This document shows, in pieces, positions 8,709-15,897 of a DNA stretch of 29,039 nt (within the stretch, counting starts at the first letter, position 1; each line of letters opens with the position of its first letter). This stretch comes from CAYHZL01 sp964361075 (lineage in GTDB: Bacteria > Bacteroidota > Ignavibacteria > UBA10030 > UBA8401), in the NCBI GenBank assembly GCA_964361075.1, contig CAYHZL010000021.1, forward strand, positions 1-29,039. Direction: 5' to 3'. The translations under genes and the position numbers were made by a program. The notes under the pieces are model-generated. The model did not search any database. It was not told where the DNA came from and was given only the letters and a program-made list of their open reading frames with translations.

Positions 8709-11700
8709 TTGGGAAACCATTTGCGTTCGCTTATAAAAATATTTTTTTCACTTTTGTATCTTCCCTTCTTTCTGCATTCACAGCATCAAAGTCTTGCTGT
8801 AACGCGATATACAATAGAGCAAGGTCTTTCAGATAACGTGGTAAATTGTGTTTTGCAAACACGAGATGGATTTTTGTGGATTGCTACGATGAATGGGTTA
8901 AATCGTTTCGATGGAACACATTTTAAAGTTTATCAACACGACTTTTCTGATCCGCTTTCACTGCCCGAAAATTATGTGATGAGTTTGTTTGAAGACCACA
9001 ATGGGAATCTTTGGGTCGGTACATGGGGAGGCGGATTATGTTTGTTTGATCGCACGAAAGAACATTTTATCAATTACAGACACAATCCTAATAACAGTAA
9101 TTCTCCAAGCGATAACTACATTCAAACTCTTCTTGAGGATAAAAATGGAATACTCTGGTTTGGAACAACAACTGGAGGTTTAAACCGGTTGGATACGCGC
9201 ACAATGACATTTAAACACTATTTAAATTGCAACATCACATCCATTTGCGAAGAAAAAAACGGCATTCTTTGGCTCAGTAATTGGGATGCCGGAACAAAAA
9301 GCACCGGCTTAATACGATTTGATGTAGCAACCGAATCTTTTTCCTATTTCAAACACGATCCGAAAAACCCGCACAGCATTGCAAGTGATACTATTTGGTC
9401 TATCACTAACGATGGTGACAGCCTCTTGTGGCTCGGTACATATAGAGGAGCTGTTAAGTTTGATTTGCATACCTACAGTGCTGCACATTTCAAAAAAGAA
9501 ATATTAGATTCATCGCACATTCGAAAAATACTTTTAGATAATAAAAGAAGAATTTGGATAGCAACATATAATTACCGCGGTCTATTTCTTTTTGAAAAAG
9601 AAAATGGGAATGATTTTTCATGGCTGCGGACTAAAAATGAAAGCACCACTACACTGTCATCCGATGGCATTCGGTGGTTATATGAAGATTTTTACGGCAA
9701 CGTATGGATTGGAACTGTAAGTGGTTTGAATAAGATTCTAAGAAGAAAACAATTTATTCAACATAACTATCTACCAACATCATACACACACACGGTAGCA
9801 GTCGTCAAAACAATTTGTGAAGACAGCAAAGGATATTTATGGGTAGGATATGGAGGCGGCGGTCTTGACAGAATTGACCGCAAAACAAATACAAGAACTC
9901 ATTTCACAACCATACAAGGTGATCCTAACAGTCTTAGTTATATTGACGTTGAGACAATTTATGAAGATCGCCATGGAACACTATGGATTGGAACTAACGC
10001 CGGTGGATTGAATTGTTTTGATCGCAAGACAAATTCATTTACTCATTTATTTCATAACCCCAAAGACCCAAACACCATTCGATCAGATTGGACACAGCAG
10101 ATCATTGAAACACATGACGGAAAATTTCTTTTTGGCACAGCGGCAGGAACGGATGTATATGACCAAGAAAAAAAGACGTTCGCCCGATTTGAAAAATTTG
10201 TGAACGATACAGCACAACACAGTGGTGGTGTTGTGCATTGTGAAGACATATCCGGAAATCTTTGGTTTAGTGAATGGCTCAATGGAATACACCGTTACAA
10301 TATTCGAACGAAAGCATACAAACATTTTATGCCCGAAATAAACAATCCCAAAAGTCTCAGTTCAACAAAAACCACATCAATTTTTGAAGATTCGCATGGT
10401 AATATTTGGATTTGCACGTATGGTGCCGGTGTTAATAAATTTAATTCGTCAACAGAAACATTTACACACTATACAACTCTGAACGGTTTGCCAAATGATG
10501 CTGTATTCAAAATTGAAGAAGATAAAAAAGGGTTTCTATGGATGAGTACAATGAACGGTTTGGCACAATTCAATCCATCAACTGAAACATTTCGCACGTT
10601 CGATGTCGGCGATGGACTTCTTCACAACGAGTTTATGTGGCGTTCAAGTTTTAAAAATAAAAAAGGCGAGATGTTTTTCGGTGGCATAGGAGGGTTCATA
10701 TCGTTTTTTCCCGATAGTATTGTAGATGATCTTCGACCTCCCAAAGCAGCCTTGACCTCATTCAAAGTATTTCAAGAAGAATTACAACTTCCGCAATCTC
10801 TTCAAACCACAGAGCAAATAATTTTGGATTACAACCAAAATTTTTTCTCTATCGAATACACTGCTTTAGATTTTGCTGATCCGATTCATCACAAGTACAT
10901 GTATATCCTCGAAGGATTTGACAAGCAATGGAACAATGTTGGTAACAGAAAATTTGCAAGTTACACCGATGTTCATCCCGGTACATATCGCTTCATTGTA
11001 CGAGCCGCAAATGGTGATGGCGTTTGGAATAACGATGGCATCTCTCTTTCTATAATCGTTCATCCGGCATTTTGGATGACGTGGTGGTTTAAAGCATTAC
11101 TTATTTTACTATTGATTGGAATTGTCTTTGCGTTATATCGTTATCGAATAAATCATATTCTTCTGTTGCAAAACACGAGGGTAAAAATTGCAGGCGATTT
11201 GCATGACGAGATAGGTAGTAATCTCAGCAGTATCACCATTACCAGCGGGCTTATTCAACAAACAAATAATTTAAATGAGACGCAGAAAGAATTTTTAAAA
11301 GATATTTCCATAACCGCACAAGAAACCGCCGATGCAATGCGCGATATTGTTTGGTTCATCAATCCGGATCACGATAACACACATGCTGCATTTATTAAGA
11401 TGAAAAATATCGCTCACACAATGTTGTATAATATTCACTATACGTTTGATGTTGATGAATCAGTCTTCGCAAAAATTATAAATCTTGAAACAAGAAGGAA
11501 TCTCTATTTCATCTATAAAGAATCATTAAACAATATTGTTCGCCATGCACAAGCAACCCGCGTTCAAATAAGTATGAAAAAAAATTCCGATGGCATCTTG
11601 TTCACCATCGCTGATGATGGAATTGGATTTGAACACAACGGCACATCGAACGGCAATGGACTTCTCAATCTTTCAAAACGTGCAATAGATATGGGTGCTG

Positions 11701-11765
11701 TATTAAAGATTCAGACAAGTTCCAGCGAAGGGACTACAATTTCTCTTTTAATGAAAATACCGTAA
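8709..11765 (+). CDS. Two-component sensor histidine kinase with periplasmic propeller and Y_Y_Y domain
   Basis: About 1018 residues. A signal peptide is followed by a long run of two-component-regulator propeller repeats (to about residue 680) with motifs such as LWIGTNAGGLNCFD and EDSHGNIWICTYGAGVNKF, then a Y_Y_Y domain (about 725-788), one membrane helix (about 794-813), a HisKA_3-type dimerisation domain with phospho-acceptor His at about 832 (DLHDEIGSNL), and an HATPase domain with N-box (KESLNNIVRHA), G1 (DDGIGF) and G2 (GNGLLNL). It probably senses a periplasmic ligand, often a glycan in related Bacteroidota proteins, and phosphorylates the regulator encoded next. There is no ATG: an in-frame stop lies at 8688, and candidate starts are TTG at 8709 or, giving a more typical signal peptide (MRSLIKIFF...), TTG at 8721. 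Start uncertain, identity clear. Confidence 0.92.
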   Translation: MGNHLRSLIKIFFSLLYLPFFLHSQHQSLAVTRYTIEQGLSDNVVNCVLQTRDGFLWIATMNGLNRFDGTHFKVYQHDFSDPLSLPENYVMSLFEDHNGNLWVGTWGGGLCLFDRTKEHFINYRHNPNNSNSPSDNYIQTLLEDKNGILWFGTTTGGLNRLDTRTMTFKHYLNCNITSICEEKNGILWLSNWDAGTKSTGLIRFDVATESFSYFKHDPKNPHSIASDTIWSITNDGDSLLWLGTYRGAVKFDLHTYSAAHFKKEILDSSHIRKILLDNKRRIWIATYNYRGLFLFEKENGNDFSWLRTKNESTTTLSSDGIRWLYEDFYGNVWIGTVSGLNKILRRKQFIQHNYLPTSYTHTVAVVKTICEDSKGYLWVGYGGGGLDRIDRKTNTRTHFTTIQGDPNSLSYIDVETIYEDRHGTLWIGTNAGGLNCFDRKTNSFTHLFHNPKDPNTIRSDWTQQIIETHDGKFLFGTAAGTDVYDQEKKTFARFEKFVNDTAQHSGGVVHCEDISGNLWFSEWLNGIHRYNIRTKAYKHFMPEINNPKSLSSTKTTSIFEDSHGNIWICTYGAGVNKFNSSTETFTHYTTLNGLPNDAVFKIEEDKKGFLWMSTMNGLAQFNPSTETFRTFDVGDGLLHNEFMWRSSFKNKKGEMFFGGIGGFISFFPDSIVDDLRPPKAALTSFKVFQEELQLPQSLQTTEQIILDYNQNFFSIEYTALDFADPIHHKYMYILEGFDKQWNNVGNRKFASYTDVHPGTYRFIVRAANGDGVWNNDGISLSIIVHPAFWMTWWFKALLILLLIGIVFALYRYRINHILLLQNTRVKIAGDLHDEIGSNLSSITITSGLIQQTNNLNETQKEFLKDISITAQETADAMRDIVWFINPDHDNTHAAFIKMKNIAHTMLYNIHYTFDVDESVFAKIINLETRRNLYFIYKESLNNIVRHAQATRVQISMKKNSDGILFTIADDGIGFEHNGTSNGNGLLNLSKRAIDMGAVLKIQTSSSEGTTISLLMKIP

Positions 11766-11812
11766 ATATGCTATTGCGATATTGAGCTGTTTTTCTTTCT
11801 TTAGAAGTAGAA

Positions 11813-11893
11813 AACCTTCCGAAGGTTTTTCAACAAAAAGTAAAAAAACTTCTCAGAATTGAACTATTCAAAAGATGTAATCTTCGGAAGGTT
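11813..11893. repeat. Perfect 12-bp inverted repeat between kinase and regulator genes
   Basis: AACCTTCCGAAG (11813-11824) is matched exactly by CTTCGGAAGGTT (11882-11893), with a 57-nt loop. The left arm can also fold alone (AAAACCTT, CCG, AAGGTTTT plus T), a terminator-like hairpin after the kinase. The right arm contains GGAAGG, the only candidate ribosome site before the regulator ATG at 11905. Confidence 0.6.
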
Positions 11894-11904
11894 GAGAACA
11901 CGCT

Positions 11905-12558
11905 ATGACAGAATCATCAACTTCAGAAATACAAGTGTGGATTGTTGAAGACAATAATCATTTCAGAAAAAGTATTGTCTCGCTCATCAATCATGAAAAA
12001 AGAATGAAGTGCGAACATTCTTTTGCATCCTGCGAACAAGCGATAAAATTATTAGAGGCGGGTTCTATTCCGGATATTATACTTCTTGATATCGCATTAC
12101 CCGGTATCAGCGGCATTGAAGGGATAGCGCAATTTAAATCCATCTCACCGGCATCGCAAATTATTATGCTGACAATGTTTGATGATGAAAAAAAAGTATT
12201 CGATGCCATTTGTGCGGGCGCATCCGGGTATTTGTTAAAATCATCGCCACCGGAACATATTGCGCGCGGAATACAAGAAGTGATTGATGGCGGATCAGCA
12301 ATCAGTCCGTTAATTGCAAAAAAAGTTCTCGAACAATTTGCTCAGTCTAAATCACCGCACACTGATTATAAATTGACAGGGAGAGAAAAAGAAATTCTTC
12401 GTCTTTTTGTTGATGGACTGAGAATACAGGAAATAGCAGAAAAACTTTTTCTCAGTTATCATACCATTAATGCTCACATCAAAAATATTTACAACAAATT
12501 ACAAGTAAACACTCGCGGACAATTAATGGCAAAGGTGCATAAGGAACGTATCGTATAA
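11905..12558 (+). CDS. NarL/LuxR-family response regulator
   Basis: A 217-residue response regulator. The receiver domain (about 9-125) has the acidic pair E15-D16, the phosphorylation site D62 (ILLDIALPG), T90 and K112 (YLLKSS). A linker leads to a LuxR-type helix-turn-helix (about 153-212) with LTGREKEILRLFVDG and LSYHTINAHIKNIYNKL. The family binds DNA as a dimer after phosphorylation. The kinase 139 nt upstream has a HisKA_3-type domain, the class that pairs with NarL-type regulators, so they are very likely a cognate pair. A purine run (GGAAGG) 13 nt before the ATG is the only ribosome site. Target genes are not evident; neighbouring genes do not obviously form a regulon. Confidence 0.94.
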   Translation: MTESSTSEIQVWIVEDNNHFRKSIVSLINHEKRMKCEHSFASCEQAIKLLEAGSIPDIILLDIALPGISGIEGIAQFKSISPASQIIMLTMFDDEKKVFDAICAGASGYLLKSSPPEHIARGIQEVIDGGSAISPLIAKKVLEQFAQSKSPHTDYKLTGREKEILRLFVDGLRIQEIAEKLFLSYHTINAHIKNIYNKLQVNTRGQLMAKVHKERIV

Positions 12559-12571
12559 AATTTTATGTATT

Positions 12572-12711
12572 GGATATCCTTTAAAACAATGTTGTCATTG
12601 CGATCCGCCGAAGGCGGAGAAACAATCTCCGTTTTATATGCCGGGAAAAGAGGATTGCTTCTCCGCCTTCGGCGGATCGCAATGACTGTTTTCTTGGTTT
12701 TAGAGATGCCC
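12572..12711. mobile_element. MITE-like element enclosing a CATTGCGA-type long inverted repeat
   Basis: Outer ends GGATATCCTTTAAAAC (12572-) and GTTTTAGAGATGCCC (to 12711) are diverged inverted repeats; the right end is identical over 14 bases (TTTTAGAGATGCCC) to an end of the element at 24615-24732. Inside is a nearly perfect inverted repeat with 34-35-nt arms at 12594-12628 and 12652-12686 (start GTCATTGCGATCCGCC), separated by 23 nt; each arm holds a smaller CCGCC-GAA-GGCGG hairpin. No coding capacity. Long inverted repeats of the CATTGCGA...CAATC type are common dispersed repeats in many bacteria. Confidence 0.6.
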
Positions 12712-12950
12712 TGTTGTTGAATCTATAAATTACCTGCAATTATACTTCACCTCTTTTCTTCATTCGCTTTGTTAATTTTTTCGTAACTCCTAAGTAACTC
12801 ATATTGTAAGTTACTCTTTTTGAAAAAAATTCGCCGCAGGCGTACTGAACGCGCTACTCAGTGTATTTTTTGTCCCGAAGGTTCGCCACGGCGAATGGCT
12901 TCGCCAGATGTGCCACCTTCGGCATAATTTCAGTATTTCCAAAAAAAACG
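12712..12950. repeat. Gene-free stretch with degenerate TTCGCCG repeat pieces
   Basis: No credible gene. It holds AGTAACT / AGTTACT as a small inverted repeat (12793-12815), pieces of the family TTCGCCGCGGCGAA (near 12830 and as TTCGCC-AC-GGCGAA at 12882-12895), and CATAATTTCAGTATTTCC at 12923-12940, a diverged relative of the direct repeat beside the VapBC-like pair. The rest shows nothing I recognise. Confidence 0.4.
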
Positions 12951-13047
12951 AATCCCCCATCCCGATTAAAAAGCAAATCGGGACACCCCCTTTTTAAGGG
13001 GGATTTCCTCGCTCTTATTCCCCCTTGAAAAGGGGGTTAGGGGGATT
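12951..13047. repeat. Compound palindromic repeat of the AATCCCCC...GGGGGATT type
   Basis: Outer arms AATCCCCC (12951-12958) and GGGGGATT (13040-13047) enclose three hairpins: CCCGATT/AATCGGG (12961-12982), CCCCCTT/AAGGGGG (12986-13002) and CCCCCTT/AAGGGGG with GAA loop (13020-13036). The right end runs into six T. This is a typical dispersed intergenic repeat with no coding content. Downstream, 13048-13289 holds only a partial palindrome ATTCGCCGCGGCG (13175-13187) and AGTAAC motifs before the next gene. Confidence 0.6.
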
Positions 13048-13289
13048 TTTTGAATAAACAATTACGTTGTGTAGTTACATCTTTTCCTTGTAAATCCAAT
13101 CCATCTTTACTATTTTATTTCGGAAAAATTTTTTATCACTAACTGAAGTTACGCAAAACAAATTTTTATTAATGATTCGCCGCGGCGGACGCCACACATT
13201 TACCAGATAAGTCATGGCATCATTCGCGATAAAAACACATTTTGAGTAACATCAGTAACTAATCAAATGAAAGGATGTAACGGTCGCCT

Positions 13290-15449
13290 ATGGAACTCAC
13301 TCTCATTTTAGGTATTAGCGTTGTCGGTTTACTCTTTGCCGTGTACCTTATTCGCGATGTCTTGAAACGCGATACCGGAACTCCGGCAATGCAGGAAATC
13401 TCCAACGCAATTAAATCCGGCGCAGAAGCATTTTTGCGAAGACAAAATAAAACCATTGCATATCTTTCTGTTGCCTTGGCTGCGTTAATTTATATTCTGT
13501 ACGCATTCGTGCGCGCACACAACGAACACGATCCTGCATCACAAAGCGACCTTGCCTTATGGACAACACTTTCGTTTGTTCTTGGTGCGGCGTGTTCAGT
13601 TGCCGCCGGTTACATGGGCATGTGGACTTCAATCAGAACAAATATTCGTACCGCTGCTGCAGCAACGAAAGGAATGAACGGCGCATTGCAAACTGCTTTA
13701 CGCGGCGGCGCTGTTTCCGGATTTTTTGTTGTTGCAATGAGCTTGCTTGGAGTGTCAGGATTGTTTGCGCTTGTAAACATGAGCGGTGTTACAAACGATA
13801 TTTCAAAAATTCCATTGCTGATTGTCGGTTATGGATTTGGTGCGAGTTTCGTTGCACTCTTCGCACAACTTGGCGGCGGTATCTACACCAAAGCGGCTGA
13901 TGTTGGTGCCGACTTAGTTGGAAAAGTTGAAGCCGGAATTCCTGAAGATGATCCGCGTAACCCTGCAGTGATTGCAGATCTCGTCGGTGATAATGTCGGC
14001 GATTGTGCAGGTCGCGGTGCAGATTTATTTGAATCAACTGCTGCTGAAAATATTGGCGCGATGATTCTTGCTGCCGGATTGTACAGAGCAAATTCAGAAG
14101 TATTCGGTGGACAGGGACTTACACTTATCGGCGTACTTCTCTTCCCTCTTGTTGCGCGCGCGTTTGGTATTCTCGCATCTATCGTCGGAGTTATGATTGT
14201 GAAAACTGACGACAAAGAAGATCCGATGGATGCATTGAATCGTGGATTCTATGTAACAGCAGCGTTGGCAATGGTTGGATTTTTTATTGCTTCGAAATGG
14301 CTGCTCGGCGATGCGTACTATTTTAATTTTTTCATTTGCGGTGTTATCGGCGTTCTTACTTCACTCGCATTTGTTTTCATCACACAATATTACACTGAAT
14401 ATAAATATCGTCCGGTGCAATCAATCGCACAGCAATCCAAAACAGGACCGGCAACAAACATCATCGCCGGTATTGCTGTTGGAATGGAATCTACCGGTTA
14501 CCCTGTGCTTGTTATTTCTGTTGCACTCATCTCATCGTATTTTCTTGGCGAACATTCCGGATTGAAAGATGCAGGATTATTTGGAACAGCCGTTGCAACA
14601 ATGGGTATGCTCGGCACAGCGGCATATATTTTGGCGATGGATACATTCGGACCGATTACTGATAACGCCGGCGGCATTATTGAAATGTCACATCAGCCGG
14701 AAGAAATTCGCCGCAAGACAGATCGACTTGATGCTGTTGGCAACACAACGAAAGCACTCACAAAAGGATATGCAGTCGGTTCGGCGGCGCTTGCTGCGTT
14801 TCTTCTCTTCAGTGCGTACTTCGATGAAGTTCGCAACTATGGTTTCGAATTAACACACATCGATCTTTCGAAGCCCGCTGTGTTTGTCGGTGCGCTGCTC
14901 GGTGCGATGCTCGTGTTTCTTTTTTCTTCACTTGCAATTAAAGCAGTGGGACGTGCGGCGTATGCGATCATCAATAATGTACGAGAACAATTCAAAAATA
15001 ATCCCGGCATTATGCTCGGAACATCCAAGCCGGATTACGGTCAATGTGTTGATATCGTAACGCAGGCAGCATTGAAAGAAATGGTATTGCCGGGTCTTCT
15101 CGTTGTTACAATGCCGATTGCCGTCGGTATTCTTTTCAAATTTATTTTCCAAGCAAGCGGTAGTCCTGTCAATGGTGCATCGGGTGCAGAAGTGGTCGGC
15201 GGATTTTTAATGGTCGGAACAATCACCGGTATTCTCATGGCGCTCTTCATGAACAACGGCGGCGGCGCGTGGGATAATGCAAAAAAGTTTGTTGAAGTAG
15301 AAGACAAAAAAGGTACTGAATGGCATAAAGCAACTGTTGTCGGTGACACTGTCGGCGATCCATTCAAAGATACTGCAGGTCCATCACTTCACGTGTTGAT
15401 CAAATTACTTTCTACAATCACATTGGTTATGGCTCCATTATTTATTTAA
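13290..15449 (+). CDS. hppA: Membrane-bound proton-translocating inorganic pyrophosphatase, K+-independent type
   Basis: A 719-residue integral membrane protein with about 16 predicted helices, the usual family length. It hydrolyses pyrophosphate and pumps ions out across the inner membrane. The hallmark substrate-binding block is present around residues 204-240 (DVGADLVGKVEAGIPEDDPRNPA, then DNVGDCAGRGADLFES), as is the second block near the C-terminus (KKGTEWHKATVVGDTVGDPFKDTAGPS). In the GNTTKALTK motif, Lys488 and Thr491 occupy the positions that separate K+-independent H+-pumps (K/T) from K+-dependent enzymes (A/G), so this is predicted to be a K+-independent H+-PPase. The ATG at 13290 has AAAGGA about 15 nt upstream. 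Codon composition is more GC-rich than the flanks, as expected for a highly expressed gene. Apparently monocistronic. Confidence 0.96.
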   Translation: MELTLILGISVVGLLFAVYLIRDVLKRDTGTPAMQEISNAIKSGAEAFLRRQNKTIAYLSVALAALIYILYAFVRAHNEHDPASQSDLALWTTLSFVLGAACSVAAGYMGMWTSIRTNIRTAAAATKGMNGALQTALRGGAVSGFFVVAMSLLGVSGLFALVNMSGVTNDISKIPLLIVGYGFGASFVALFAQLGGGIYTKAADVGADLVGKVEAGIPEDDPRNPAVIADLVGDNVGDCAGRGADLFESTAAENIGAMILAAGLYRANSEVFGGQGLTLIGVLLFPLVARAFGILASIVGVMIVKTDDKEDPMDALNRGFYVTAALAMVGFFIASKWLLGDAYYFNFFICGVIGVLTSLAFVFITQYYTEYKYRPVQSIAQQSKTGPATNIIAGIAVGMESTGYPVLVISVALISSYFLGEHSGLKDAGLFGTAVATMGMLGTAAYILAMDTFGPITDNAGGIIEMSHQPEEIRRKTDRLDAVGNTTKALTKGYAVGSAALAAFLLFSAYFDEVRNYGFELTHIDLSKPAVFVGALLGAMLVFLFSSLAIKAVGRAAYAIINNVREQFKNNPGIMLGTSKPDYGQCVDIVTQAALKEMVLPGLLVVTMPIAVGILFKFIFQASGSPVNGASGAEVVGGFLMVGTITGILMALFMNNGGGAWDNAKKFVEVEDKKGTEWHKATVVGDTVGDPFKDTAGPSLHVLIKLLSTITLVMAPLFI

Positions 15450-15450
15450 A

Positions 15451-15530
15451 GGATGAGGGATGAATTATGAAATTTAATCAGATTGATATTGTATCCTCTT
15501 TCATAATTCATCCTTCATAATTCATCCTTC
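15451..15530. repeat. Inverted/direct repeat of the GGATGAATTATGAAA family after hppA
   Basis: GGATGAATTATGAAA (15458-15472) pairs perfectly with TTTCATAATTCATCC (15499-15513); the right arm is then repeated directly (TTCATAATTCATCC, 15514-15527). The hairpin may end hppA transcription, but there is no U-tract. Similar GGATGA/CATCCTT repeats occur inside the leader of the M16 gene at 18952-19044. Confidence 0.6.
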
Positions 15531-15563
15531 TGCCTTAAAATTTCTTCTTACCGAAAAAAATCT

Positions 15564-15594
15564 TTTGATAGAAAAACTCTTTTTTGTATATTTG
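15564..15594 (+). promoter_or_regulatory. Bacteroidetes-type promoter of tRNA-Phe
   Basis: TTTG (15564-15567), exactly 19 nt, then TATATTTG (15587-15594): a full match to the TTTG-N19-TAnnTTTG consensus of Bacteroidota primary sigma factor promoters. Transcription would start near 15601, about ten bases before the mature tRNA 5' end. This is the best promoter in the window and supports the taxonomic call. Confidence 0.75.
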
Positions 15595-15611
15595 ATGTGT
15601 TCATACGCAAT

Positions 15612-15684
15612 GGACAGGTAGCTCAGTTGGTAGAGCAACGGCCTGAAAAGCCGTGTGTCGCCGGTTCAATTCCGGCCCTGTCCA
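15612..15684 (+). tRNA. tRNA-Phe (anticodon GAA)
   Basis: A canonical 73-nt cloverleaf: acceptor GGACAGG/CCTGTCC with discriminator A at 15684; D-arm GCTC...GAGC with the AGTTGGTA loop; anticodon stem ACGGC/GCCGT with loop CTGAAAA, giving anticodon GAA; 5-nt variable loop GTGTC; T-arm GCCGG/CCGGC with loop TTCAATT. The 3' CCA is not encoded (the discriminator is followed by CAA), so it is added enzymatically. Confidence 0.97.
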
Positions 15685-15690
15685 CAAAAA

Positions 15691-15724
15691 AAATCCCACG
15701 CCAATACAACGTGGGATTTTTTTT
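15691..15724 (+). terminator. Rho-independent terminator of tRNA-Phe
   Basis: A perfect 10-bp stem AAATCCCACG / CGTGGGATTT with a 9-nt loop is followed by a T-run to 15724, six bases after the tRNA 3' end. It completes a single-gene tRNA transcription unit. Confidence 0.9.
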
Positions 15725-15730
15725 ACTTTA

Positions 15731-15880
15731 GGGCGGTTCTATAAATTGAAAAAAAAATTTCTCGCAAAGACGCGAAGCCGCAAAATGTTTATTATTATTT
15801 GTTTTCTTTGTGCCTTTGTGTCTCACGAAGTGATCCCTTCGGGATTCGTGGCGAAAAAAACTTAATTTTTGGAATCGCCC
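15731..15880. mobile_element. MITE-like element with GGGCGG...CGCCC ends and TTTA flanks
   Basis: Imperfect terminal inverted repeats GGGCGGTTCTATAAATT (15731-15747) and AATTTTTGGAATCGCCC (15864-15880) match at about 14 of 17 positions. TTTA lies directly outside both ends (15727-15730 and 15881-15884), as expected for a 4-bp target duplication. The interior holds CTCGCAAAGACGCGAAG facing CTTTGTGCCTTTGTGTC, a widespread intergenic repeat type, and a small ATCCC-TTC-GGGAT hairpin. No gene. Confidence 0.58.
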
Positions 15881-15897
15881 TTTAGTATCCTTCTTCT

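Noticed and set aside
12594..12686. Possible CRISPR or attachment site at the long inverted repeat
   Set aside because: There is one pair of inverted arms only, no regularly spaced direct repeats and no cas or integrase gene nearby.
15653..15865. 70-residue ORF overlapping the tRNA and its terminator
   Set aside because: It lies across the tRNA-Phe 3' half, a terminator and a repeat element; an accidental reading frame.
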